NCBI GenBank assembly: GCA_029204225.1 | Contig: CM055103.1 | Location: 41,023,368-41,087,367, forward strand | Length of the DNA stretch: 64,000 bases | Direction of reading: 5' to 3' | Source of the DNA: Diphasiastrum complanatum | Lineage: Eukaryota > Streptophyta > Lycopodiopsida > Lycopodiales > Lycopodiaceae | Part shown: positions 1 through 11,799 of the stretch, piece by piece | Numbering within the stretch: the first letter of the stretch is position 1 | How the letters are laid out: each line of letters starts with the position of its first letter | Made by a program: the position numbers and the translations under genes | Notes under the pieces: generated by a model | The model's database searches: none | What the model saw: the letters and a program-made list of their open reading frames with translations, nothing else | What the model was told of the DNA's origin: nothing

Positions 1-1583
1 TTCCACAAGAGAGAAGACGGAACCTGACAGATTTTAGGTAAATCTTGCGCTTATGAGCAACATCAATTCATCTACTGAACCCTCTTGCTTTGAGGAGGCC
101 AAGAATCAGAAAATATGGCAAAAAGCAATGCAAGTGGAGATTAATTTCATTAAACACCATGACACTTGGGAGATAGTAGATCTTCCAAAGGGCAAAAGAC
201 CCACTGGCAACAAATGGGTATACTAGACAAAGTACAAGGCCGATGTACCTATTGCAAGTAGTAAAGGGCTATGAGCAAAGTAAGGGCATTGACTACGAAG
301 AGACCTTTGCTCTTGTGGCTAAATGGAAGATGCTTCGCATGGTGATTGCCTTAGCGGCGATATTTGGATGGAATCTACACCAAATGGACGTAAAGTCTGC
401 TTTTTTTAATGGTAAGATTGAAGAAGAAGTGTACATGGAGCAACCTAGTAGTTTTGTGGTACATGGCATGGAAGACAAAGCATGCAGATTAAAGAAGGCC
501 TTGTATGGATTGAAGCAAGCACCATGTGCTTGGTATAGCCACTTTGATGAGTATCTCCTATCTAGAGGTTTGACACACACTTCTTCAGATTTCAATCTTT
601 ACTACTTTGCACGTGACTCTAGCATCACGCTAATTGTGCTGTACGTAGACGACCTCATAATCACTAGTAATGATGATGATTTGATTAGTGCAATCAAGAA
701 GGATCTATCCACTAGTTTTGATATGACTAATCTTGGTCTGATGCACTACTGATTGGGAGTGAAAATCTAGCAAAGACGTAATAGCATCGCACTAACACAA
801 ACAAAGTACGTGAATGAAATTTTGAAGCATTTCAAAATGTGCGACAGCAAGCCAATGTCTATACCTGTGGAGGTTGGTAAGAAACTATCTAACCAGGATG
901 AGAGTGCGCTAGTTGATGCTAATTTCGTCAATTAGCTGGTTCACTGATTTATCTCACAACTACTCGTCCAGATATAAGTTATGTTGTAAGTGTTGTGAGT
1001 CAATTCATGGCTACTCCTAGGGAGATTCATTGGAAAGCAGCAAAGAGGATTCTTCGTTATGTGAAAGGGACATTAACCCATGGCATTTTATATGAGAGGC
1101 AACAGATTTTACCAGTCTTACAGGGCTTTGTTGATTCAAATTGGGTAGGCTGTATTGATGACAGGAGATCCACCACAGGGTATGTCTTTCATGTTGGTAA
1201 TGGTGTATTCTCTTGGTCCAGTAAGAAACAAAACATAGTTGCTCTTTCTACCACAGAAGCAGAATACAAAGCACTCTATTCAGCTACGCAGAAAGCAGTT
1301 TGGCTAAGAAGGATGGTAGAAGACATTGGGATTCTGCAAAGTAAGCTACTGTAATCAGATGTGATAGCCAGAGCGCTATACAGCTAGCTAAAATCATGTA
1401 TTCCACACAAGCACGAAACACATAGAGATTAAATATCATCTTATTAGAGAGAAATTGTTATCTAATGAAATAGATGTAGTGCATTGTAAGACAAAGGATC
1501 AGTTAGCTGACATACTTACCAAAGCCTTAAGTATTGATGAGTTTGAGTTTTTTAGAGAAAAACTCTTTGTAAGAAAGATAAAC
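1..1583 (+). pseudogene. Ty1/copia pol remnant (reverse transcriptase to RNase H)
   Basis: Decayed polyprotein part of a copia retrotransposon. The first 240 bases translate to the start of the RT domain (AMQVEI..HHDTWEIVDLPKGK) with an in-frame TAG near 222. From 243 an open frame holds the RT core, including QMDVKSAFFNG, LYGLKQAP and the catalytic YVDD (LYVDDLIITSN near 640-670). It ends at a stop near 750 where the family continues LGLMHYFLG. Residues 995-1354 give the end of RT and the RNase H part (KRILRYVKGT, STTGYVF, ALSTTEAEY). Further stops and small frameshifts follow to about 1583, just before the polypurine tract. The element is cut by the window start, so gag, protease and integrase are not visible. 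It is not functional. Confidence 0.92.
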
Positions 1584-1585
1584 TA

Positions 1586-1890
1586 GGGCTTAAGGGAGAG
1601 TGTTAGAATAAGTAAGCCCGAGTTATTCTTACAGTTTCATGACTATTTCTTGTTTTAGTAATAATATTAACTTTCTTATGTTGTGCCAGTTTGATGGTAC
1701 ATACTGAGTAGAGTCAAGACACGCGTCTCGTAACGGGGACCGTAACAACATGCAACTGTACTCCCAAAAATAAGACTGTATATAAGTACTCTTTGGTCTT
1801 TTTGTGAATACAGTTCATATAGCATTCTCTTGGGTTAAGGAGTGATCTCTCTTTCAGTTTATCTGTGTATCTGTTGATTGCTTGCAAATT
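1586..1890 (+). mobile_element. Polypurine tract and 3' LTR of the copia remnant
   Basis: A purine-rich stretch, gggcttaagggagag (1586-1600), is followed at 1601 by TGTTAGAATAAGTAAGCCC, the usual start of a copia LTR. A TATA-like box (tatataag) lies near 1778-1785. The LTR's right end is not clear. I place it near 1890 by typical LTR layout, but no terminal CA or target-site duplication could be proved. Confidence 0.65.
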
Positions 1891-3873
1891 AACTATAATG
1901 CTAGTAAGATCCTTGACACATGGAAGTTTTTTTGACAAAGTTTCTACTCTTTCATAACTTGGATTAACCCTCAAGATTATAACCCCTAGGAGAAAAGGAG
2001 TGTGGCGAAACTCCTGAAAATTAGAAAAATCACCATTAATGTGCTCAATGAGAAAGACCCTAAAAGACTCAAAAGGACATATAGTTGTAGCAATATATAA
2101 AGGTTTTAACTCTTCTTTAAGAAGCTTAGAACTATGCACTTATCTAGCTTCTCGGACACGTTCTTGAAAACGTACAAAAGCAGTGTGACAATTGGGCCAC
2201 ATTTTCCATGCACTTCAAATTTAAAGATGACATAGGTTCTTGGGTGGTATGGATTGGGCTAAGAGGCATAGAAGTATGTAGATGGATCATGGTTTTCTAT
2301 ATAACATCTAAGGCAATTTAAAACTCTAATATGGTTAGCACCTTGGTACGAGTGGTTAAATAATAAGCACTAATTCTTGCAATGAGATGCAAGAGTACAT
2401 CAACTATTGCATCATTCTCGAGTGGATAATCATTTGAAACATTCGATTTGCCTTTCTAAAAAGCATGCAATAAGCCACAAATCAGTTCATGTAGTAGTCA
2501 ATGGCCCATTTACCCGTCAAGAAGCAAATTGTAATCCAAAAAGACTGAGCCACGAAATTCTTTGCACTACAATTTCCAACTGCACTGACTATTTTGCTTG
2601 AATTAGAAATTAATCGGAAAGGGCACCCAAGAATAGAAAATTTCCACCAAACTTCAAAGCTAGTTTCTTTCTTATGAATTATTTCCAATTCACCATAGAG
2701 GGACATCGTTCCTGAAAAGTGGAACAAGGATCAAAATGGTAAAATGAAAGCACGGGAATTAAAAACAGCATAGGAGTCTACATCGACATGATCAGCAGAG
2801 AAGTCTACATCGACATGATTTGTAAAGAAAAACCAGTAAAACATGACCATCCATCTCAAGCAAGTCTTTGACATCAACAAAAAGCAACGAATCAACGCAT
2901 GGCTTTGTACGTGAATGTAACGTAAAACTTTGACGAAACCCTAAAGCGTTTCTAAAGAGCCTGATTGATAGAGATATTAACATAAAAAGTTTAAAAATTG
3001 TGCAGATGAATACTTAAATTGCACAGCATTGATAGTATCCTCAAAAATGGTTTGAACACTCTTTCATCTCATAGTTTCTCTGATAACCTGACTGAGGTAA
3101 TTTGGATTAGCGTAGCAATCTTTCATTACAATCTGCATAAATTCTACTTGATGATACGATATTAAAGAAAATAAGGTATCAGCTGACTGATTACTGCGAA
3201 ATAACAAAAAAAAAGGCACTGGTAGTTAAAATACTGTAAGGATCCTTCTGCACTGTAAAATTGCAATGGGAAAGTGAACTAGAATATTGGAATACAAAAA
3301 AAGAGGGATTCTACCTGAATCCATAGCTGCAAATAGGTTCACTCAAATCACTGTAATCCAATAAGATAATGGTCCTCACACAAGTTACAGCGTCGTGTAA
3401 TGAATGCTATGCCGTGAATAAATTCCCAACGACAACCTCTAAGACTTTTCCAATACGACAGGACAGATTGCCCAGACCGGCGCTACTGGGACTAGCTAAG
3501 GACGGCTTGGCTTGGCCGATTGATCGCCGGAAGAAGGGAAGTAAGGAGCGACTCCCTCGCTTGCTCTCGTTCTATCTTCCAAAGAGCCAGTGCGAGTGAA
3601 CGCGAACATCGAGCCTCACAAATAGCCGCGTTCACATGGAGACTAAAAGCTCGATAAGGCATTTATTATTCAAGATTGTCTTCAATTTTTCATTTTTGGG
3701 GCTGCCTTGCAGGCTATTTCCATGTTTGCCTCCTCACTTGGGTCACTTGGGTTGTGCGCCACATTATTTGGGTTGTGCGTCACATTATTTCACCGCAGAG
3801 AATGGATTCACTCGTTCTTTCCAAAAGCTGATCCTGGTGAAATATGCAAACCCTCTCACCCGTTCACCAAACC
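1891..3873. other. Intergenic stretch with no recognisable gene
   Basis: Both strands show only short open frames without family motifs. A somewhat GC-richer patch lies at 3440-3640. No promoter, RNA gene or transposon end could be identified. Confidence 0.5.
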
Positions 3874-3963
3874 ATGTTGTTGGTAGACTTCACCATGCTT
3901 GGGTGAGGGGGTGAGCATATGTTGTTGGTAGACTTCACCATGCTTGGGTGAGGGGGTGAGCAT
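3874..3963. repeat. 45-bp unit repeated twice in tandem
   Basis: The unit starting ATGTTGTTGGTAGACTTCAC occurs at 3874-3918 and again at 3919-3963 with no visible differences. This indicates a recent duplication in non-coding DNA. Confidence 0.9.
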
Positions 3964-5976
3964 GGAAAGGCACTCTTAGAGGCATGGATCTTTAGTAATC
4001 ACATGCATTTTTGCCATGCTTGTGTTTTTGGTTTTTGGCCTTGCCTTACAAAAGCAATACTATGTGTTGAGGTTGGTCAATGGAGTCACCAAATAGATAT
4101 TCCGTTTTTTATAATCTATAACTTTTTTGTTCATTGGAGAAATTATAACATTATGATATACACTAGAAAGCTCTTGAAGTTCTCTTTTTTATGGTGTACT
4201 CAATTTTGATGTGCTAATGAAAACTTATAACTAACAAAAATGGGAATCTTTTCAGCGCGACCAAGGTGTCAAATGGCACATTTGCGTGCCAAATAGATAT
4301 CTTATTTTTGTTAAGCCGCTAACTTTTTTGTTCATTGGTGGAACTATAACAATATGGTATGCGTTGAAAAGCTCTTGAATTTATCTTTCTAATAGTATTG
4401 TCAGTTTTGAATTTCGATGTATTGGAAGAAAGGTAATGTTAAAGGACAAATCGATGACATTTGGTGAACGGAAAAAAAAAAAAATTGACTTGCATGCACA
4501 CTTTGCTTTTGCTTTTTTTGAAGTGGTATGCAATGTATCCATTGCAAGCATGCACCTCATTGATTGTATGCATGAAAAAAATTGTGCATAAGCATGACAA
4601 AGCTTGTGCATAACAAAGTTTGCATGGACAAACCCATCAATAAAAAAAACTATATGTGGATAGGACGAGCAACAGTTGTAGATGACGGGTGAAAAACTCA
4701 ATGTTAAAGCCTCCTACAATTGGGCAAGATAGCTTCAAAAAGACTAGGGCGACGCTTATCTGCACTAAGCGTTGCCTCCATCTGTACCACCTCTCTCACA
4801 AATTCACCACTACTTCGCTTCAGAGTAGCGTTGACATCCTTCAAGGGGCTCAAACAAAGCAATGCACTGCCTGCATCCTTGATATATTGGTCTGCAATTC
4901 AACCAAGATCTTTTGGCTCATGATGAGGGTTTGCTCGTCTAGCTCCCGTTTATGTGGTGGACATTCTATAATCATTTGTGGTAAGGAATTTAGGATCGAT
5001 TGGTTGATTGCTTTACCCCTGCCATTATTGCTCAAATATGTAACCAAGTAGAGGTTGATACTTTTGAGATGGCTCGAAACTCCCTTGACATGGAACCATT
5101 TGAAGCCTATCATGGACTAACATAGCTTATATTATTGTCATTGAATAGAGCTCATGCTCCTTTCAGTAATCAGGTTGTTTGCTTTGATTATACTCTCTTG
5201 TAGACTTTGTTCATTATATTACTTGTTGAATGTTCAAGATACGTTATGTTTCTACGACCTGATAAATATTCAAGATAGACTCTCATTGAATTACCTACGG
5301 AATATTCAAGCACACAAATATGATTCTCATAGGATCTTCTAAAGTGCGAACACCAATTTATTGTCTCATATCATAGTGTGTCTTTTCGTTGCATGAAAAC
5401 ATAGTGCATGAGACTCTTATATGTCACACTTCTACATGAATGCTAATGTATTCTTATATAATGACATGCTAAATGTTTAATCTACTACATAAGGCTATGG
5501 TCTATTCGATTAGTTGTATAATTGTTCGAGTGATTCAATTTGTTGCTTAAAATATGACAAAACAAGCTACAGCGAAGATTGTTTGGTGTGAACAAGTTAA
5601 TAATGTATGGGAAAGATCCATTTAAGCTGAAGGCAACTTTCTTGAATAAACAACCTGATTAATTATTTTTAGATCCTACTTGTCTTGGAACTATGGCATA
5701 ATAGTTAGGGTTTCTTTTTTTTACCTCAGTGACTTAACTCCATTCAAAGTGTGTGCATGAGTAGAGATATGACAACAATAAAAGACATATAAAATGATAA
5801 TTTGAATGGTAATAAATAATTTTTATTTGATTATTGTTGTTGGTGATGATGTTCCTACATTCTTATTAAGGCATTATAGGAGCAATTTTTGGCAAAATGG
5901 TAGGATTGGTAGAATTTGTGCTTGGAAAAGTCAGCAAAATGGCGGGGTGTCCAATTATAACATTTGAAAATTCAAA
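3964..5976. other. AT-rich intergenic stretch; possible tiny gypsy integrase relic
   Basis: No gene is recognised. Around 5065-5118 the + strand reads MARNSLDMEPFEAYHGL. This loosely resembles the integrase segment of gypsy elements that reads S-x-x-M-x-P-F-E-A-x-x-G. The match is too short to be sure. Two short related segments near 4080-4160 and 4290-4380 (ttttttgttcattgg) suggest an old duplication. Confidence 0.3.
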
Positions 5977-6288
5977 ATGAAGAGTATCCTAATGGATAAA
6001 GAGTTGTGGGACATCGTCACTGGGGTTGGGGTGGAGCAATGCCCGAACACAACTCTAGCCAACATTTGCTCATTTGACAAAAGGGCACAAAATGCTTTGC
6101 CATTGACCAATTTCGCCATGAACGACCATGTCATTGCCCATATTAGTGAAGTTGTGACTACAAGAGGCTCTTGGAAGGCACTCATAACACAATTTCATCG
6201 AAAGCCAATTGGGGAAGGCAATCATCCCACCTTGTTGCTACATACGCCAACATTGTCAAATCATTTGCAAAAAGTGCAGATTGCCTAA
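5977..6288 (+). pseudogene. copia gag fragment
   Basis: About 103 codons resemble the N-terminal gag region of Ty1/copia elements (DUF4219/UBN2 type): MKSILMDKELWDIV, then ALPLTNFAMNDHVIAHI and SWKALITQF. This is the pattern of a short helical gag segment with the conserved W-x-x-L. The typical upstream residues and all downstream domains are missing or decayed, so this is an isolated relic. It lies on the + strand next to the tail of the minus-strand gypsy remnant at 6714. Confidence 0.65.
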
Positions 6289-6713
6289 CGGTTGGATCTG
6301 GCGAATGTCTATACTCGGCCACATAAAATTGTAAGGCCCTGTTGAAATCAACGGATATCTGTCAATTATACACTTGGTGTATGATGGGCCAATTTGGGGT
6401 ATGGATACTGATTTGATTTAAAGGAATTGTGTCTTGAAATTGGTAAATAATAAGGATCTACCAGCAATTGGCAAGGGCTGACAACATAACTCCTGATAGA
6501 ATCTAGAGTCCTCAAGTGGTAGATTTGCACAGATGGTTACCTTTATGCGGTTGACTTTTTAGTGTAGCTAAAGGCAGAATATTAGTTGGTGCTTCCAAGA
6601 AACCAGTCGCACCAATTGCCAGTTAATTAGAGCATTGTAGTGGTAGCATGTGTGGTTTTATAAGTCTCCATATATGTTTCTCCTAGTTGAATCTTCATCC
6701 TCTTAGACATAAA
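6289..6713. other. No recognisable gene
   Basis: Short stretch between the copia gag relic and the truncated end of the gypsy remnant. Nothing with family motifs was seen. Confidence 0.4.
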
Positions 6714-8030
6714 TTAAAAAGACCTTGTATCACATTCTACTATATGAAGTCTTAAAACTTTACTTATGGTTTCATTTGGCTCACTCAGGGAAAGGGTTAT
6801 GGTTTGTGCAAGGCCTTCGTAGGGTGAATTGCCAGTGGGATCACGTTGAGCTTGGGGTAATTTGATTGTGACATCCTCGATCGTATAGTCCTTAAAGTAT
6901 GTAGGAACATCATGGGTTGGAGATTCTAGGGGGGCCTTGCCTTTATCTTGCCGAGATGGTGCTTTTTCGGGGATGGGTGTAGGGCTAGAGGCAATCTCAA
7001 GAACTTCTCGAACAGTTGTCAGGTCACCCGGCAGTTGAATTTGAAGTGGTTTTTTCATTTTCTCTTTCATAGTATGACCACGTAGTTGAGGTTTTGGTGG
7101 TGGAGAGACAGTGGGTATGTCATGGAGGATCTCGTCATCAATTTGAAAGATAGTCTCCTCCTCATAGAGATCCCATAGATAGTGTGGGCGTTTGGGATGG
7201 TAGAATTTTGTCTCAGGTTTTTCACTTGCAACCTTGGCAACTGATTCCACCCTGGAAGCATGTTGCGGATAGGTCTTCGGGGGAAGTGCTTCCATATAGT
7301 TGAGGATCTGAATATCAGAGATGTCCATATCTTCTGGGCAATTCTGAATTTGTAAGACGTTCTCGTCATCAATGAATAAATCGTCTGATTCATTAGTAGG
7401 TAGCCATGCAACATTTAGTAGCTCATCATGGTGTGGAAGAATATCAATAAAATTGATATTGATGATGGGTGTATCTAGATCAGGTAATTGGTCATGATCA
7501 ATTGGGTGTGGAGAGGTACAATTATCCTGATGTTGAGCACAATAATCAGCATTCACACAATCAATGGTAGCTAGACTGTGACTCCAGTTTATGATATCAG
7601 TAGATTTAACATAATGACCTTGGCTCAGATACTGAGTTGGTGGTTGAGGATCCCTCGTCATGTATGCATGCAGGTTTGAGTTTACCCGTTGAGTCAATTG
7701 TGACAGAATTGTCACGATTACCAAAAGTGACTCGGCCTTTGCTCCAGTCATGAACGACTCGTGCATTGGTGAGCCACAGACAATCAAGTAGTAATTCATA
7801 AGAATAGGCATTATTGGGAATATCAAGTACTACAAGGTCAACGGAAAATTTGAGTCCTCCTAGTTTGATCAGCACGTGCAGAAGGAAACCGGTAGGTCGG
7901 ACCACACTTTGATCAGCCATTCGAAGTTGACAAGTAGGTTTGGCTAGCTTGTCTCTCAAATTCCATTCCATCATGAGGGATGTGGAAATGATATTAACCC
8001 CGGAACCTCCATTGAATACTGCTAAAACTT
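6714..8030 (-). pseudogene. gypsy protease region and downstream pol leader
   Basis: Continuation of the gypsy remnant. Around 8027-7975 the minus strand reads AVFNGGSGVNIIS, the retropepsin active-site loop, with Asn where the catalytic Asp is expected. Then follow VRPTGFLLHVLIKLGG, VVLDIPNNAYSYELLLD and ARVVHDWSKGRVTFG, matching the C-terminal part of plant gag-asp proteases, in a frame ending near 7606. A different frame then stays open to 6714 with no clear domain and many Pro and acidic residues. RT and integrase are absent from the window, so the element is truncated near 6714. The Asn substitution and the frame change indicate an inactive copy. Confidence 0.8.
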
Positions 8031-8138
8031 CATGGGATTGATGATGGATAGCTGGGATTTTGATGTTGCCTCGTTTGCTGAGTGGATTGGTTAGATGTAA
8101 GGCAACTCATCAATAGTGGTGGTGATATTGGATTGGAT

Positions 8139-9941
8139 CTATTGTTTCCACTGGCCAACATGCTTCCAGAGGACATGGAAGGGAAGACTGACATTGGCTT
8201 GTAGTAAATCTCCCCAAACTTCGGTACCTTCAAGGGTTTTGCTTTCAAAGGGCTTGTGAAGTATTTTATGGGAAGAGGAAGAGTGTTGGTCGGCATTATG
8301 GATTTGTTGGCGATACTCATGATGCAGCCGAATTTCTTCAAATGGGTGGGGATAAACTATCGGGGTTGAGTTATCACTTGGAGGAACAACCTGCGGTTGA
8401 GTTTTGATGGGTGCAAGTGTAGGGGCTTGGCATTGGGTTTGTGCCCGAGTCAAGACCCAAGCAAGATGAGTTTCAACTGGTAAAGTTTCTACTTGCACTG
8501 AACAGACTGGAGCAGCAGGTTTGGATCGGGATGGGCAGTCCTTTACGTGATGTTCAGTACCACAATTTTCACAAGCTAGAGAGAAACGAAGTTTATCTGG
8601 GCAGTGAATACTAGGATGTTTACCTGCACAGATAAAGCATCCTCGTATTGCGGGTAGTTGGTGTGCGGCAAAGACAGCTTGGTTTAGATTATAAGCTTGG
8701 GCATTGGGATCCAGTGGTTGAGCATTAGAATCATACATATAATAAACAACCGTTTTAGTAGAGTACTGCGGTTGAGTATTGTCTTCCACATAGTAGGTGG
8801 CCGGATCGACGGTATTTGGATCAAGATAATGGACAACATTTTGTGGGGCAGGTTGGTTAACAACAAACTGTTGACGTGGGGATGGATATTGATTTGGTGC
8901 AGGTGGTCGTGGTTGGTAAACCTCTGGTTGTGGCACAGGTTGTTGTGGTGGGTAGGGGCAATAAGCTCGATAAACGGTGGTTCTGGTGGCTGCTGGGAAA
9001 TGATTTCACAGCTGAGGGCATTCATTAGCAGTGTGATGCTGTGAGCAGATTGGACACCAGACATTTTCTCTTGCTGGAAATGATTTCTCAGCAATTTGTT
9101 TCATGGCGGTTTGGAAATCGGCAGTGAGTTTATCCATATGTGATTGTTGAGCTTTTTGCCAGGTTTCCATTTGATGTAGAATTTCAGAAGAGTGAGCAAT
9201 ATTATCAGACTTAGGACAATCCGAATTCTTAGATTTCTTTTCACGATGGTCAAAGTCATCATCGAAACCTTCGTCTTCTTCACGGATAGCATCGGTCATC
9301 ACATCTTTAAGTTGATCATAAAGGTCAACTTGTTTGAGTTCACGATGGATGTTTTTAGGCAATCCAACTAAAAATAGTTTTATGGCCATGTGTTCAGTGA
9401 TATTTTTGTCAACACATTCTACTTTGAGACGTTTAAAATGCTCAATGTAGTTTCGAACAGACTCTTCACGACGTATCTTGATATGAGTAATTTGAATAAA
9501 CGGGCTCTGAGTCAGTTTAGATGGTTTGAAATGCTTGATGAGAGCATCCTTGAGGGTGGTCCAAAAAGCAAGATCAGGAGTTTCGAGATTCAAGTACCAC
9601 TCCTTGGCGATGCCATAGAGTACCGTGAGAAATAGGCGAAGCTTTTCAGTTTCAGAGGTATCTCCATAAAAACGGCATGCATTATCAAAGTCTTGGAGAA
9701 ACCGGACTGGGTCAGATTCGCCATTGTACTTTGGTGCATCGATACATGGAATTCTTCGTTCCATTCGTGGAGGAGTCGGGTTAGAAGATTCAGCACAATC
9801 ACGAGACATGATGCAGAATACATAGTAGCGGGACAAAATTGTACTTGACAAAAAGGGTAGTTTGCTTGCAGAATGGATAGTGTAGGACAAAAACTGGTCT
9901 TTCTGATTGTTATAGAATTCGCGGACAGGTTGGGAAATCAT
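8139..9941 (-). pseudogene. Ty3/gypsy gag with three zinc knuckles
   Basis: Gag of a gypsy retrotransposon read on the minus strand from ATG 9941; an internal ATG at about 9810 (MSRDCAESS) is an alternative start. Retrotrans_gag features follow: PKYNGESDPVRFLQDFDNA, AKEWYLNLE, FKRLKVECVDKNI, then an acidic segment. One frame continues through a stop at 9006-9008 into a Pro/Gln-rich linker and on to 8139. Three zinc knuckles are visible: CPICSQHHTANEC just before the stop, then CFICAGKHPSIHC and CENCGTEHHVKDC. All three have CX2CX3HX4C spacing, one residue shorter than the retroviral CX2CX4HX4C. The stop makes this copy non-functional unless read through. The protease lies downstream in another frame. 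Confidence 0.88.
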
Positions 9942-10649
9942 GGAGAGGCAGATAAATCTAACTGTAATACTTGCGAATTCTGAACAAGTATTTTGAATGT
10001 CATAATAGTGATTTTTTTAGATTTTCTGGAAAAATTTGGCAATTCAGACTTTGCGGATAGTACAGAGAATTTGTGCTGTGTGAGGGCGAATTCTTAGACT
10101 TGATGGCGAATTATAACAGAGAGGTTTGACTGGCAGATAGGGAATATAGAGAAAGATGTGATGTTCTGTCAGTAAACGAATAAAATCTATGAGATAGAAT
10201 TCGCGGAGCTGCTGAAGGACTGATCTTAATGAGATCTAGCCTCCATGAAGTCGGCGAATTCTAAGACAAAGATTTTGATGAGAAATAAGGGATTTTGACA
10301 GTATAACAGCCTGTTTTCTCAAAATTTGAATGTGGTCAAAATTCGTGGAGGTGATAAAATGAAAGATCCTGGTCTGTTAGGGCTGCAGACAGACTGGCGA
10401 ATTCTGATATACCTGTTTGGTTGTGAAAAAGGTCACTCGGGTCATTTTTTTTGAAGAAAATGTCCAAGTTGACTCTTTTGTTGCTTCCCCCCGGTTTGAG
10501 AAGCTGCTCCGCAGCTCGTGTAGGACTTGGAGAGACGACACGTGCTGTTTGTTGGTAGATAGAGATAAGCACACAAGCAAACATACAACATGGAAGCAAG
10601 AAACAAAAGAAAGAAAGGAGAAGAAGCTAGGTAGAAAAATACTTAAAAA
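9942..10649 (-). mobile_element. Untranslated leader of the gypsy remnant with repeated GCGAATTC
   Basis: This stretch lies between the primer-binding site and gag. It has no long open frame. The octamer GCGAATTC, or its complement GAATTCGC, recurs at about 9918, 9974, 10086, 10198, 10255 and 10398, with near matches at 10106 and 10340. The spacing is irregular. It may be part of a packaging or regulatory leader, but that is inference. Confidence 0.6.
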
Positions 10650-10667
10650 GTGGCAACGACGCCAATG
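10650..10667 (-). other. tRNA primer-binding site of the gypsy remnant
   Basis: The minus strand reads TGGCGTCGTTGCCAC, close to the TGGCGCCGTTGCC primer-binding site common in plant gypsy elements. It directly abuts TGTTGGAAG on the + strand, which would be the inner end of the 5' LTR. The LTR would extend right from about 10667, but its outer end is not recognised before the copia gag at 10970. Confidence 0.6.
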
Positions 10668-10969
10668 TTGGAAGTATTTGTGCGGTGGCTAGATCTACTT
10701 ACGGGTGTAGTATAGGGATGTAGAGATTTGTCCACTTTTTAAGTTTCTACAAAAGCTTCAACAAAAATATGAAGAAATGAGAGCACTAAGGCTTACCCAA
10801 TAACGGAGATAAACTAATTAGTAACAACAATGAAAATCCTTGCTAAGGCTTACCCAACTAGCAAGGTGACTAGACTAATCCTAGATTAACACCCGAAGGT
10901 AATAAAATGAGATTGCGGCTAATACTAAACAAATAAGCAATAATGAATATGCATCTTTTTTCTTGCTTC

Positions 10970-11760
10970 ATTGTGCTTGAGGATATGACAGTCTTTGATG
11001 TCGTGGTTGGTCCTTTTGCAGTATCTGCAAAATAGCTTGGTTTTGGACGATGATCAACTGTGCTATTGTTGTTGTGGTTGCAATGCTGCTGGCCATTCTG
11101 CCTTTGTCTTCTTATCCTTGAAGCCTTTCTTCTTCTTGGACTGCTGCTTGTTTGGGTAGAGTGCCGTGGATTTGGTACTCGTTGTCGTAGACAAGATTTT
11201 CCTCCTAACTTCTTCTTACAACAGACTTTTTGTGAATTTTTGGAGTGACAGCGTAGGAGTGTTGCTAAGAAGCAACACTAAATTGTCGTAGGAGGACGGA
11301 AGACTGGCAAGAAGAGACATGGTAGAGTCTTCTTCTGAGATAGGCGAACCTATTGCAGCCAGTTGGTTTAGCAATTGTTTGAACTCATTCAGATGGTCGC
11401 TTACCGAGGTGCCTTCACTATTTTGAGTGTCAGTACCTTCTTTCTCAAGAAGAGACGAGTGGAAACATCTGAGGTTTTGTAGATGTAAGGATATCCCACG
11501 CTTCTTTGGAGGTGGTGTTATTTGATACATTAACAATCTTAGTGTCCTTCAAATTCAGGGATACAATGGCAAGTGCTTTGCCATCCTTTGCTTCCCATGC
11601 TGGAAGCAGTTTAGGTTCCGCCGGTTTGGGTATTGAACCATTTACGTATCCCTAAAGCTTCTTCTCAATTAAGATCATCCTCATCTTAAATTTCCACATG
11701 TGGAAGTCATCTCCATTGAATTTGTTGATCAAGTGGATATCTAAGGTTGAATCTTCCATT
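10970..11760 (-). pseudogene. copia gag with CCHC knuckle
   Basis: Gag of a second copia element on the minus strand. It starts near 11760 with MEDSTLDIHLINKFNGDDF followed by HMWKFKMRMILIEKKL, the DUF4219/UBN2 opening of copia gag. The middle part (11216-11536) contains SDHLNEFKQLLNQLAAIGSP and ASLPSSYDNLVLLL, typical of UBN2. A canonical zinc knuckle, CRYCKRTNHDIKDC (CX2CX4HX4C), is encoded at 10988-11029. Frameshifts break the frame, for example around 11250 and 11540. Sequence right of the start (near 11800, complement of gatcatagagct) weakly resembles the methionine-tRNA primer site. Pol is absent, so this is a remnant. Confidence 0.85.
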
Positions 11761-11799
11761 GTAATCGAGTAATTGAGATAAAACACAAACTGAATAAAA

